Source: JBDKTK01 sp964556675 (lineage in GTDB: Bacteria > Desulfobacterota > Syntrophia > Syntrophales > UBA4778). From it: 21,689 nucleotides of DNA. Every line of letters starts with the position of its first letter. Within the stretch, counting starts at the first letter, position 1. Location of the stretch: contig CAZKYN010000024.1 of the NCBI GenBank assembly GCA_964556675.1, positions 1 through 21,689 on the forward strand, read 5' to 3'. The notes under the pieces were generated by a model. That model saw nothing but the letters and a program-made list of their open reading frames with translations. It was not told the DNA's origin and did not search any database. Shown here in pieces: positions 7,109 to 15,122 of this stretch. Position numbers and translations under genes: made by a program.

Positions 7109-8371
7109 TTACACGCGGGTCCGGCCGCTCTTGAGAGTCGACAGGAGGAGGCCGACCATGGCCAGGACCACTATGCTTGCCTGCCACGCGATGTCGTAGG
7201 AGCCGTAACGGTCATGGATCAGGCCGGCAAGGTAAGGCCCAGCGCTTCCCCCCACCCCGATAAAGAATGTAAGCATCCCGTAAACCGTGCCCAGGTCGCG
7301 CATGCCGAAGCGGTCGGCGATGGTTATCGGCATCATCGGCGCCAGGCAGCCATATCCGAAGCCGTAGACAAGCGAATAGGCATAAAGAGAGGCGAGCGAA
7401 CTTGTGTTGAGCAGGATTATGAGTCCCGCGATCATTATGGACATACCCAGGACTGCGGAGTATTTCACGTCGCTGAGCCTGTCGCTCAGCCAGCCGTAAA
7501 AGAACTGCCCGAGAAAGCCCGCAAAGCCCACAACCCCGAGGGAAGCGGCGGCGGCCAGCTTGTCCAGGCCGCGGTCCTGGACATCAGCAACCTGGTGCAC
7601 GAAAACCGCCATGAGCGTCATGACGGCGAGGCCGAACGAGGCGCCTATTATCCAGAAACGCGGATCGGAAAACATCTCACGGTACGTGATCCGAAGCGAA
7701 TCCGGCTTCTCGTCCACTCTCAGCACTTTGGCCGCGTCCGTCTCGCCGTCGGGAAGGAGCCCGCATGCTTCGGGGCCGGACTTTCCCATCAGCAGCCAGG
7801 CAAGCGCTATCGAGGCGAGGAAAAGGACGCTGATGAAAGAGAACCCCGTGCGCCAGTCAAAATGCTTGATGATGAAACCCGCGGCCGGGGTGAGCATGAA
7901 TGTCCCGAAACTCACGCCCATTGTCGATATGCCGATAGCCGTGCCGCGATTCCTGACGAACCATTTTGCCGCCGAGGAATTCATGACGACGAGGCCCATC
8001 CCGGCGGAACCCAAGCCGATCAGGAGACCGTAGACGATATAAAATTCCAGCGGGGTCGCCACGAATTTGAGCAGCACGAAACCGGCGCAGGCGACGAGGG
8101 CGCCGGCGGTGATGATCCTCCGCGGGGCGACACGGTCCACGATGCGGCCGATTATTATGGCGCAGGTCGAATAGACAAACATGTTGAGAGAGGCGCCCAG
8201 GGAAACGACCGAACGGGACCATCCATATTCATCGCAAAGCGGCTTGACGAAGACCCCGAATGAATAACGGGCGCCGTAGTTGACGCTGAGGATGAGGAAG
8301 GCCCCGGCAATTACATACCAGCCCCAGAAAATGCCGCGCGGGAGTTTCCTGCTCGTTTGCGGAAAATTCAA
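7109..8371 (-). CDS. MFS transporter, OFA / monocarboxylate type
   Basis: The product has 420 residues and twelve predicted membrane helices in two bundles, separated by a hydrophilic loop (about 205-235). Family features are FWGWYVIAGAFLILSVNYGARYSFGVF in helix 1, seen in oxalate:formate-antiporter and monocarboxylate carriers; the loop 2-3 motif GRIVDRVAPRRI; and in the second half GWLSDRLSD. The likely substrate is a small mono- or dicarboxylate. The start appears to be TTG at 8371: an in-frame TGA lies a few codons upstream and no early ATG fits. The ribosome site is weak (GGTG). The SDR gene ends 71 bases upstream and the acetate carrier begins about 212 bases downstream. Confidence 0.85.
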   Translation of the reverse strand: MNFPQTSRKLPRGIFWGWYVIAGAFLILSVNYGARYSFGVFVKPLCDEYGWSRSVVSLGASLNMFVYSTCAIIIGRIVDRVAPRRIITAGALVACAGFVLLKFVATPLEFYIVYGLLIGLGSAGMGLVVMNSSAAKWFVRNRGTAIGISTMGVSFGTFMLTPAAGFIIKHFDWRTGFSFISVLFLASIALAWLLMGKSGPEACGLLPDGETDAAKVLRVDEKPDSLRITYREMFSDPRFWIIGASFGLAVMTLMAVFVHQVADVQDRGLDKLAAAASLGVVGFAGFLGQFFYGWLSDRLSDVKYSAVLGMSIMIAGLIILLNTSSLASLYAYSLVYGFGYGCLAPMMPITIADRFGMRDLGTVYGMLTFFIGVGGSAGPYLAGLIHDRYGSYDIAWQASIVVLAMVGLLLSTLKSGRTRV

Positions 8372-8442
8372 ATCTGCACCAAAAAAAATAAATCACGCCT
8401 GATGCGCGAAATGCTTATTCGTAGCGGCCGGGCCAGCCTGTT

Positions 8443-9255
8443 TTATTTCCGTTTATTGCCGGGTGACGCGGACATGGCGGAGACGGCAAAATCGAACAGG
8501 CCGGGGAAATGTCTTTTCAGGAAAACGGCCAGTTTCCCATGGGCCGTAATCACCCTGATCCGACTGCGCCTCTGCATGGTCGCGGCTATCTGCCGGGCCG
8601 CTTTATCGGCAGGCATGCGCAGCCACTGGGGGACATTGTCCCGCGCCCCGGACCGCAACGCCCCGAAGTTGTCCACCTTGCGGATTTCCGATTCGATGAA
8701 ACCGGGCGCGATCAGCACGACCGCCACTCCCAGGGGCATCAGCTCGTGGCGGAGGGCGTCCGCGAGCCCGTGGACCGCATGCTTGCTCATGGAGTAAGCG
8801 GAGAGCCCGGGCAGCGAGACAAACCCGTTTACGCTGCCGATAATGGCGAGACAGCCTTTGGATTCGATCAGAAGGCCCCGGACTGCCTGAACCGTCCTGA
8901 TGATGCCGAAAACGTTTGTCTCGAACTGGCGGCGGTAGTCCTCGATGCCGAGCCTGTCCGCCCGCCCCGCAACGCCGAACCCCGCGTTGGCGACAGCATA
9001 GTCTATCCGGCCGAAATGGGTGCGGGCCTTTTCCACTGCGCGCTCCACATCGCCTTCCAATGTGACATCGCACTTGAGCGGCAGCGCCCTGCGCCCTAGT
9101 TTTTCAACTGCTGCAGCCACGTCCAGCAGACGCTCCTCGCGTCGGGCGGTCAGGACGACATCGCCGCCCTGCCTTGCTATTTCAAGCGCCAGTGCGGCCC
9201 CGATGCCGGAAGATGCGCCCGTGATAAACGTGACGGTCCCGGAAAATTTACCCAT
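8443..9255 (-). CDS. Short-chain dehydrogenase/reductase (classical SDR)
   Basis: This 270-residue protein opens with the Rossmann cofactor motif TGASSGIG (12-19). The Ala-Arg-Arg-Glu after strand 2 (37-40) favours NADP(H). CDV (62-64), NAG (90-92) and Asn114 follow. The catalytic set is Ser141, Tyr154 and Lys158 in SVNGFVSLPGLSAYSMSK. The PG motif (APGFIES) comes next, then a C-terminal amphipathic segment (HGKLAVFLKRHFPGLFDFAV) that could touch the membrane, as in SDRs acting on lipid-like substrates. The ATG at 9255 has GGGGAG six bases upstream. Substrate is unknown. The gene may be the first of a transcript with the MFS gene 71 bases on. Confidence 0.9.
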   Translation of the reverse strand: MGKFSGTVTFITGASSGIGAALALEIARQGGDVVLTARREERLLDVAAAVEKLGRRALPLKCDVTLEGDVERAVEKARTHFGRIDYAVANAGFGVAGRADRLGIEDYRRQFETNVFGIIRTVQAVRGLLIESKGCLAIIGSVNGFVSLPGLSAYSMSKHAVHGLADALRHELMPLGVAVVLIAPGFIESEIRKVDNFGALRSGARDNVPQWLRMPADKAARQIAATMQRRSRIRVITAHGKLAVFLKRHFPGLFDFAVSAMSASPGNKRK

Positions 9256-9336
9256 GTATTTCTCCCCGTGCCGGTTGGATTCGGATTTTTAGCGGGAATT
9301 CCGGGCGGGGTCAAGGATTTAAAAACCCGGATTGCA

Positions 9337-9533
9337 TATAAAACAGGGCGGATAAAAAACAGCTTTGGCTCATGATATTTTTTCGAGCCATTCTAAAACC
9401 GGCTCCGTTGCAAATCCAAAACTCGCCCTGCGGGCTCAAACTTTGATTTGCGGGCGCTTCGCCCGGTTTAAGAATGGTTTCCCGAAAAAATCTCAAAATC
9501 GCCGCAAGCTATCATTTAATCCGCCCTTCTATA
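9337..9533. repeat. Long imperfect palindrome, ~197 bp
   Basis: Complementary blocks recur symmetrically about position ~9434. TATAAAACAGGGCGGAT (9337-9353) faces ATCCGCCCTTCTATA (9519-9533), AGCTT (9361) faces AAGCT, GATATTTTTTCG (9374-9385) faces CGAAAAAATCTC (9483-9494), and CCATTCTAAAACCGG (9388-9402) faces CCGGTTTAAGAATGG (9463-9477). The centre has GCCC-TGC-GGGC. It carries no recognisable ORF. It may be a decayed MITE-like element or a two-sided transcription stop between the malic enzyme and SDR genes. Confidence 0.7.
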
Positions 9534-9548
9534 TTTCACGTTTCAGGG

Positions 9549-9665
9549 CTGTTCAAAAAGGTCCAGATGCAAGGCGCCCGAAATCTTGAGGCATGAGGCG
9601 TACTGTCATGTACGCCGCAGTGCCGAAAGATGAGGGCAACGAAGCAGATGGGCCTTTTTCAACAG
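9549..9665. repeat. Palindromic intergenic repeat element, ~117 bp
   Basis: The ends are imperfect inverted copies: CTGTTCAAAAAGGTCCAGATGC (9549-9570) against GCAGATGGGCCTTTTTCAACAG (9644-9665), with 18 of 22 positions pairing. The core is a perfect stem, GGCGTAC (9597-9603) and GTACGCC (9610-9616), with loop TGTCAT. The layout resembles a dispersed palindromic repeat that I recall from Desulfuromonadales and related genomes. The element begins five bases after the malic enzyme stop, and on the minus strand its far arm ends in CTTTTTG, so it probably also serves as that gene's terminator. Confidence 0.7.
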
Positions 9666-9670
9666 AACTG

Positions 9671-11098
9671 CTAGAACATTGCAAACTCATGCACAACCCG
9701 GGCAACTCCCGTTTCGATCGCCTTTTCCCGCACCGCGGCGGAGACGTTCTCCTGGACCTTCTGGTTAAAGACGCTCGGGATCACGTAATCTTCCATGAGC
9801 TGGTCGGGCTCGACGCTGCCGGCTATCGCACCGGCCGCCGCCAGGAGCATTTCCCGGTTGATCTCCCGGGCGTGGCAATCCAGCACGCCGCGGAAAAGAC
9901 CTGGGAAGCACAGTACATTGTTTATCTGGTTGGGGTAGTCCGACCTGCCGGTCGCCATCACGCGGGCATACCTGCCGGCCTCTTCGGGAAGGATTTCCGG
10001 GACCGGGTTCGCCATGGCAAAGACGATCGGGTCCCGGGCCATCTTCTTTATTTCCCGCGCATGCAGCAAGTTGCCCTGGGAAACTCCCAGGAACACGTCG
10101 GCGCCCTTCAGCGCCCGCGCCAGGTTCCCTTTGACAAGCTCCTGGTTGGTCCTCTCGGCCATTTCCTGCTTGATCGGGTTCATGTCCTCCCGCCTCCCCC
10201 GGTAGAGGATGCCGGCGCGATCGCAACCGATGAACCTCTTCACGCCGGCTGCGCTCATTAAGTTGATGGCCGCAATGCCGGCGGCCCCCAGGCCGTTGAC
10301 GACTACCAGGACCTCTTCAATTTTCTTGTCGACGACCTTCAGAGCATTGAGCAGGCCCGACAGGATCACAACGGCCGTGCCGTGCTGGTCGTCATGGAAA
10401 ACCGGAATGTCCAGCAGCTGTTTGAGGCGGCTCTCCACCTCGAAGCAGCGGGGAGCGGAGATGTCTTCCAGGTTGATTCCGCCAAAACCCGGAGCGATCC
10501 TGACGACGGTCTCTACGATCTCGTCCGGCGCCCTGGTGTCAAGACAGATCGGGAAGGCATCCACTCCGCCGAATGTCTTGAACAGCAGCGCCTTGCCCTC
10601 CATCACCGGCATGGCGGCCCTCGGCCCGATATCGCCGAGCCCCAGGACGGCGGTCCCGTCTGTCACGACCGCTACCGTGTTCTTCTTGATCGTCAGGTCG
10701 TAAACGCGTTCGGGGTTCTCCTTGATAGCTGTGCAGATCCGCGCCACCCCGGGCGTGTAAGCCATTGACAGGTCGTCCCGGCTCGCCAGGGGTATCTTGC
10801 TCTTGATCTCCATCTTCCCGCCCGCATGGGCGAGGAAAGTGCGGTCCGCATAGTTGATCAGCTTGATGCCGTTTATCTGGTTCACTACGGAGAGGATATT
10901 CCGCATCATCTCCTGGTCGGAGGCATTGACGACGATATCGCGGACCACGCATCCGTTTTTGAAGCCGATCAGGTCGACGGAACCCATGTTGCCTCCGGAC
11001 TTGCCGATAGCGGAAGCCACTTTCCCCAGCATGCCCGGCTTGTTGGTCAATTCGATACGCATGATTATGCTGTAGCTGGCGCTCGTGTTCCTGATCAT
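9671..11098 (-). CDS. NAD(P)-dependent malic enzyme with N-terminal ACT domain
   Basis: The enzyme oxidatively decarboxylates malate to pyruvate and CO2. The 475-residue product begins with an ACT domain (about 8-80: IMRIELTNKPGMLGKVASAI, then GGNMGSVDLIGF). The malic enzyme core follows: SMAYTPGVA with the catalytic Tyr, VTDGTAVLGLGDIGP, PVMEGKALLFK with the catalytic Lys, NLEDISAPRCFEVE with metal ligands, and FHDDQHGTAVV. The cofactor fold is VVVNGLGAAGIAAINLM. Bacterial short malic enzymes are usually near 400-430 residues, so the ACT domain explains the extra length and points to allosteric control by an amino acid or similar ligand. The ATG has the strong site AAAGGAGGAGGGAG. The DUF3141 gene ends 64 bases upstream, with a GC-rich hairpin between them. 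Confidence 0.93.
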   Translation of the reverse strand: MIRNTSASYSIIMRIELTNKPGMLGKVASAIGKSGGNMGSVDLIGFKNGCVVRDIVVNASDQEMMRNILSVVNQINGIKLINYADRTFLAHAGGKMEIKSKIPLASRDDLSMAYTPGVARICTAIKENPERVYDLTIKKNTVAVVTDGTAVLGLGDIGPRAAMPVMEGKALLFKTFGGVDAFPICLDTRAPDEIVETVVRIAPGFGGINLEDISAPRCFEVESRLKQLLDIPVFHDDQHGTAVVILSGLLNALKVVDKKIEEVLVVVNGLGAAGIAAINLMSAAGVKRFIGCDRAGILYRGRREDMNPIKQEMAERTNQELVKGNLARALKGADVFLGVSQGNLLHAREIKKMARDPIVFAMANPVPEILPEEAGRYARVMATGRSDYPNQINNVLCFPGLFRGVLDCHAREINREMLLAAAGAIAGSVEPDQLMEDYVIPSVFNQKVQENVSAAVREKAIETGVARVVHEFAMF

Positions 11099-11133
11099 CT
11101 CCCTCCTCCTTTACTCATAATTGAAAAGGAGCG

Positions 11134-11156
11134 GCCCCGCCTGAGCGGTCCGGGGC
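11134..11156. other. GC hairpin between DUF3141 gene and malic enzyme gene
   Basis: GCCCCG (11134-11139) and CGGGGC (11151-11156) pair around an 11-base loop. On the minus strand it is followed after a few bases by CCTTTTC, so it could be a weak terminator or attenuator between two otherwise closely spaced genes. Confidence 0.4.
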
Positions 11157-11162
11157 GTCCCC

Positions 11163-13298
11163 TCAGACATCCAGGGCCTTTTTGATATCCTGCAGGACCG
11201 ACCTCTCATTTTCATCGATGCCCTTGCCGGCTCTCGCGATCTTCACGCCGATCCGGTAGAGCTCTCTGCGCTCGTTCGGATCGCTCACAAGGTCGGCCAG
11301 CGTGCGGATGGCGGCGCTCCTGTCTCCGTCCACAAGCCTTACCTGGCGGCGGATTATGGATTTCATGGCGGCGCGGCCCGGCGGCTGGAAGCTTTTGAAC
11401 TCCAGGGCCGCTTTCCGCGCGGCCGCGAACTCCTTGCGGTCAAAAGTATTGTCCGCCTCGCAGATTATAATTATCAGCCTGACCAGGGCATCCGCCAGTC
11501 CGCCTTTTTTATAATCGTCCGGGGCGATTGCGGAAATCTCTACGGGGCATGCCCGGCCAGGCGCTTTATCCGCCTCGCACGGGGGCAGGCAGACCCGCAG
11601 CGCCTCCGAATCGTAAATCGCCCTGAACATTTCCTCCTGGAAGAAGTCCCGGGCGTCTCGCCAGAGGTTCAGGCCTTCGACAAGGGCATCCGACATGACC
11701 CGCTCCATATTCACGAAAGGGTTGCCGGGGTCTGCCGGCGCGCGATACTCCTCAACCTTGGGCGCGGCGAGCCGGAGCGGCCAGAAAAGCGGATTGTAGT
11801 CGGAGCAGAAATACCTCTTCGCCCTCAGGGGGTGCATCATTTTCGCCGTTTCCCCGGAAAGCTCGGTGGAGCAGGCCTTGACCCAGGGCTGCAGGAAGGC
11901 CTTGTACATGAGATCGTTCATGGCCGAGACGTCGCGCGCGCGGCGGAAATCCCCGCATTCCTCGCCGAAGCAGTCGACTTCTATCCCTCCGACCTGCTCC
12001 AGCATCCGGGCCATCGTGCGCCTCTCGAACTCCGGCTCAAAATCGGTTTCGCCGAGCTTGCCCGCCTCCTCGTTGATCTTCATTTCCCACAGCCCGGGCG
12101 GCAGGTAATCTATGAGGTCGAAATTGCCTATAATCTCGGTGTGCTCTTTCCTGGCGATGCTGCCCGAGACAAAGATCCCCAGGTGGCCGATCTTTTCGTG
12201 GATGATGTAAACAATCGTGTGGCCGAGTTCGCGGATTTCCTTTTCCGAGCTGTAGACCCGGGGTATCCAGTCCAGCGCCTGCTGGGGCGGAGTTATGTTG
12301 TCGCCTTTCGAGGCGAATACCACGATGGGATGGTCGATATTTTTCAGGTTGACGCACCTCCCCGACTTCAGCTCGAGTTCGCCCTTCTCCAGCTTGTCGC
12401 CGATGAAGAGGTTTTCCACGATGAAGTGGATCTCGTCGGCGGTCATCAGGAAAAAGCCGCCCCACCATTTTTCAAACTCGAGGTAGCGATCCCTTTCCGT
12501 GTCGATTTGTGAATAGAGGTTGTATTGCTTGGTCCAGAGGGTGTTGGCCGGGTTGAGGTTCTCGAAATTGGCAACGAGGTTCGCGCCGTCGAACTTGCCG
12601 TGGCCGAGGTCGCTCAGCAAGTCATTGAGCCAGACGCCGCCGCAGAGGCCCCCGAGGTAGCGCATGGGATTGGCTCCCTCGACGCCCGACCAGTAGGACA
12701 GCGGCGCGCCGTTGAGGACCAGCAAGCCGGTGAGGTCCGAGCGGTCCGCGCAGATCAGGGCGGAAGCCCATCCGCCCTGGCAATTGCCTATTACGGCCGG
12801 GCGATCGGCATCGGGATGGCGCCTGATGATTTCCTCGACGAACTTGATCTCCGCCTCTTCCACATCGGAGAGGGTCTGCCCGGGCTCCGGTGAGGTAAAA
12901 AACATTATGAAATAAACGGGGTGCCCGTTGCGCAATGCTATCCCGATCTCGGAATCATTTTTTGATCCGCCGATTCCCGGGCCGTGCCCCGCCCGCGGGT
13001 CGATAATGACTATGGGCCTCTTCGGGGCGGGCGTTTTGGCTCCGACCTTCCCGCTTTGTCCCGCAGAGGGGTCCTCTGCCCTGACGATCCGGGCCAGGGC
13101 ATAATTGACGGGGCGCTCGAACGTGCGCCCGTCCAGGATTATTTCGTAATCGAACGTGAGGACGGGCGGCTGCCCGGCAGCCAGATGATCCACGTAATTG
13201 TTCCCGCGCCTGCGCATCGTGTCCCAGAAAAGGACCGACCTTTGCGTTGCATCGACCCAATATTCACAGAGGTGTCCAAAAGCGCTTTCCGAAGCCAT
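11163..13298 (-). CDS. DUF3141 protein, PhaC-like alpha/beta hydrolase
   Basis: I chose ATG 13298 because AAGGAG lies eight bases upstream and the conserved family start (CEYWVDATQRSVLFWDTMRRR) follows closely; an open extension to 13478 lacks a ribosome site. The protein then has 711 residues. The core is an alpha/beta hydrolase with a PHA-synthase style box Gly-Asn-Cys173-Gln-Gly-Gly, so the nucleophile is Cys. The likely triad partners are Asp333 (GDNITPP) and His372 (HEKIGHLGIF). The second half contains the family block NPLFWPLRLAAPKVEEYRAP and ends in a helical region that may be TerB-like. DUF3141 proteins are annotated as PHA-synthase-like but are not shown to make polymer, and no phaA/B or phasin is nearby. 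Acyl-thioester chemistry is plausible. Confidence 0.85.
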   Translation of the reverse strand: MASESAFGHLCEYWVDATQRSVLFWDTMRRRGNNYVDHLAAGQPPVLTFDYEIILDGRTFERPVNYALARIVRAEDPSAGQSGKVGAKTPAPKRPIVIIDPRAGHGPGIGGSKNDSEIGIALRNGHPVYFIMFFTSPEPGQTLSDVEEAEIKFVEEIIRRHPDADRPAVIGNCQGGWASALICADRSDLTGLLVLNGAPLSYWSGVEGANPMRYLGGLCGGVWLNDLLSDLGHGKFDGANLVANFENLNPANTLWTKQYNLYSQIDTERDRYLEFEKWWGGFFLMTADEIHFIVENLFIGDKLEKGELELKSGRCVNLKNIDHPIVVFASKGDNITPPQQALDWIPRVYSSEKEIRELGHTIVYIIHEKIGHLGIFVSGSIARKEHTEIIGNFDLIDYLPPGLWEMKINEEAGKLGETDFEPEFERRTMARMLEQVGGIEVDCFGEECGDFRRARDVSAMNDLMYKAFLQPWVKACSTELSGETAKMMHPLRAKRYFCSDYNPLFWPLRLAAPKVEEYRAPADPGNPFVNMERVMSDALVEGLNLWRDARDFFQEEMFRAIYDSEALRVCLPPCEADKAPGRACPVEISAIAPDDYKKGGLADALVRLIIIICEADNTFDRKEFAAARKAALEFKSFQPPGRAAMKSIIRRQVRLVDGDRSAAIRTLADLVSDPNERRELYRIGVKIARAGKGIDENERSVLQDIKKALDV

Positions 13299-13471
13299 TC
13301 CAGATTCTCCTTCCTGCAGGTGTGTCGCTGAGCTTTTGGTAGGTGTACCATATTTCATTTGTGTTTTGACGTGTTTTTTTCTTCCAGGGAGAGCTGTTTC
13401 TTCGGGCATCTCTTCCATTTCCCAACCCATTCTGTTAGATTCTTTTTTTATGATCTGAATCGCTGAGAAGC

Positions 13472-14665
13472 ATGCCAAAAAAGTTCGACATCAAGGTCCT
13501 GCTGCTGCTTTCCCTGGGGCACCTCGTGACCGATATATACCAGGGCGCCCTGCCCGCCATCCTGCCGTTCCTCAAGGACCATCTGGAAATTACGTACACG
13601 GCTGCGGGCATCATCCTTATGGCCTCAAATTTCACCTCATCACTGATCCAGCCGGTTTTCGGATATATATCGGACAAGAAGGAAAAGGCTTTTCTTCTGC
13701 CGCTGGGCTGTCTCCTTGCCGGGGCGGGCCTCGCCCTTATTCCGCTAAGCTCCGTCTACGGCTGGACGCTGCTGCTGGTGGTCACCAGCGGGCTGGGGAT
13801 CGCGTCCTATCACCCGGAGGGCTATAAGACGGCGTCCTTTTTTATCGGCGACAGGCGGGTAACAGGCATGGCCGTCTTTTCGGTCGGGGGGAACCTGGGG
13901 TTTGCAATCGGACCGGTTCTGGCCATCTTCGTCATAAATTATCTCGGTTTTCAAAACCTTCCCGTTATGATCATCCCTGCCGTTCTGTTTGTTATTCTGC
14001 TTCTGGCTTTCCGGGAAAAGATCCGCTACGGCTCATCAGGGGAAAAGGCGCCGCCGGCTGCACCGGAAAAAATCGATACCGGGGGCCTTTATCTCACGCT
14101 GTTCACAATCATCCTGATCGTCGTAATGCGCTCGTGGACCCAGCTCGGACTCATGACCTATATACCTTTCTATTACATAAACCACCTCAAGGGAGACCCG
14201 CTCTATGCCGGCCAGCTGGTCTCGGTCTTCCTCCTGGGCGGCGCCGCCGGCACCCTGCTGGGAGCGCCCCTTGCCGACCGGTGGGGGCACAAATTCTACC
14301 TGAGCGCGACGATGCTGCTTTCATCGTTCATCCTTCCGCTGATCTTCTTCACGAGAGGCGTGTGGCTGTTCATGGCCCTGGGAGCGCTCGGGATGGTAAT
14401 CGTCTCCACGTTCTCGGTCACGATCGTAATGGCCCAGACGCTGATGCCCCGCAACCTCGGCATAGCCTCGGGGATTATGGTGGGGTTCGCCATCGGGGCG
14501 GGCGGGATCTGCGTCACCATCCTCGGCGTCGTTGCCGACCATTACGGCGTCCCTCTGGCCCTGAAATCAATTGCCGTCCTGCCGTTCATCGGCTTTCTTC
14601 TTACTCTTACGCTGAAATACGAGAAATACGGCACGAAGCCGCTGGAACCCAAAGCGCATGATTGA
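13472..14665 (+). CDS. MFS exporter, fosmidomycin-resistance (Fsr) type
   Basis: This 397-residue protein has about twelve membrane helices. Helix 1 reads LLLLSLGHLVTDIYQGALPA, with the His and Asp typical of Fsr-like carriers. The loop 2-3 motif is FGYISDKKEKA, and the sequence GLGIASYHPEGYKTASF is a hallmark of the Fsr group. The second half has GAPLADRWGHKF and ends with a short soluble tail. Family members pump out fosmidomycin or other small anionic compounds, but natural substrates are rarely known. It is divergent from the DUF3141 gene, with 173 bases between the chosen starts. The ribosome site is weak (GAGA). The same frame stays open for 53 codons after the stop TGA; see the separate entry. 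Confidence 0.85.
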   Translation: MPKKFDIKVLLLLSLGHLVTDIYQGALPAILPFLKDHLEITYTAAGIILMASNFTSSLIQPVFGYISDKKEKAFLLPLGCLLAGAGLALIPLSSVYGWTLLLVVTSGLGIASYHPEGYKTASFFIGDRRVTGMAVFSVGGNLGFAIGPVLAIFVINYLGFQNLPVMIIPAVLFVILLLAFREKIRYGSSGEKAPPAAPEKIDTGGLYLTLFTIILIVVMRSWTQLGLMTYIPFYYINHLKGDPLYAGQLVSVFLLGGAAGTLLGAPLADRWGHKFYLSATMLLSSFILPLIFFTRGVWLFMALGALGMVIVSTFSVTIVMAQTLMPRNLGIASGIMVGFAIGAGGICVTILGVVADHYGVPLALKSIAVLPFIGFLLTLTLKYEKYGTKPLEPKAHD

Positions 14666-14827
14666 GACTCCGGCTGCGGCGGCCTTATCAAGCCTTGCGG
14701 TTTCACGGCCCGGGCCAACGATTACATTTTCAAGCGCGAGGTGGGCTCGGGCGAGGTTGCCGGAAAGGGAGCAGACTCCATCCCGGCCCGGAACACTGCC
14801 CCGCTGCTGAAAAAACTAAGCGGCTGA
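14666..14827 (+). other. Open frame directly after the MFS stop, possible gene remnant
   Basis: In the same frame as the MFS gene, 53 codons without a stop follow its TGA and end in TGA at 14825-14827. The encoded stretch contains PCGFTARANDYIFKREVGSG and looks protein-like, but I recognise no family and there is no ATG. It may be chance in GC-rich DNA, the 3' end of a decayed gene, or a read-through tail. Confidence 0.2.
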
Positions 14828-14887
14828 ATTAATTGGGAATTGTTTGATTAAGCAATTCTGCCTGCCATCCGGTATTCCAATTAGTAA

Positions 14888-14916
14888 TTGACACGGGGAT
14901 ATATAGCATGTAATAC
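14888..14916 (+). promoter_or_regulatory. Near-consensus sigma-70 promoter
   Basis: TTGACA (14888-14893), a spacer of exactly 17 bases, then TAATAC (14911-14916). This is the best housekeeping-type promoter in the window. Transcription would start near 14923, about 200 bases before the hybrid kinase gene at 15123. Confidence 0.7.
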
Positions 14917-14921
14917 GACCT

Positions 14922-15009
14922 GGCATAGCTTGCTCGATACGTATATCATCTTTTTGCGGCTCGCATTCTCATGTGGAACTGGTTGATGCGCATCATATTA
15001 TGCTATGCC
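14922..15009 (+). ncRNA. Possible structured leader or small RNA upstream of the hybrid kinase
   Basis: GGCATAGC (14922-14929), at the predicted transcription start, is perfectly complementary to GCTATGCC (15002-15009). This would close an ~88-nt domain with smaller dyads inside, such as TGCG-GCT-CGCA and GATGCGCATC. It matches no riboswitch class I know; the c-di-GMP GEMM core is absent. No terminator T-run follows, so a 5' leader of the kinase mRNA is more likely than a free sRNA. Confidence 0.35.
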
Positions 15010-15122
15010 CGTGATTGTTTCCCTCCAGGCTTTGACTCCCAGGCCCCATTCATTCATGAACCGGGAAAAATCCGCGCTTCATTCGTGCGCGGTCCCGAAA
15101 ATCCGCCGCAATCGGGAACCTG

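Noticed and set aside
6897..7187. N-terminal extension of the SatP-like protein
   Set aside because: The extension would overlap the neighbouring MFS gene, lacks membrane-protein character, and ATG 6896 has a good ribosome site and starts the conserved region.
7058..8263. 401-codon open frame on the plus strand
   Set aside because: It is antisense to the OFA-type MFS carrier, and its His/Arg/Glu-rich product is typical of a shadow frame.
9593..10261. Plus-strand open frame starting in the intergenic repeat
   Set aside because: It begins inside the palindromic element and runs antisense to malic enzyme, with no ribosome site or domain.
13299..13478. 60-residue N-terminal extension of the DUF3141 protein
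   Set aside because: No ribosome site precedes the upstream start, the extension overlaps the divergent MFS start, and its residues look non-conserved.
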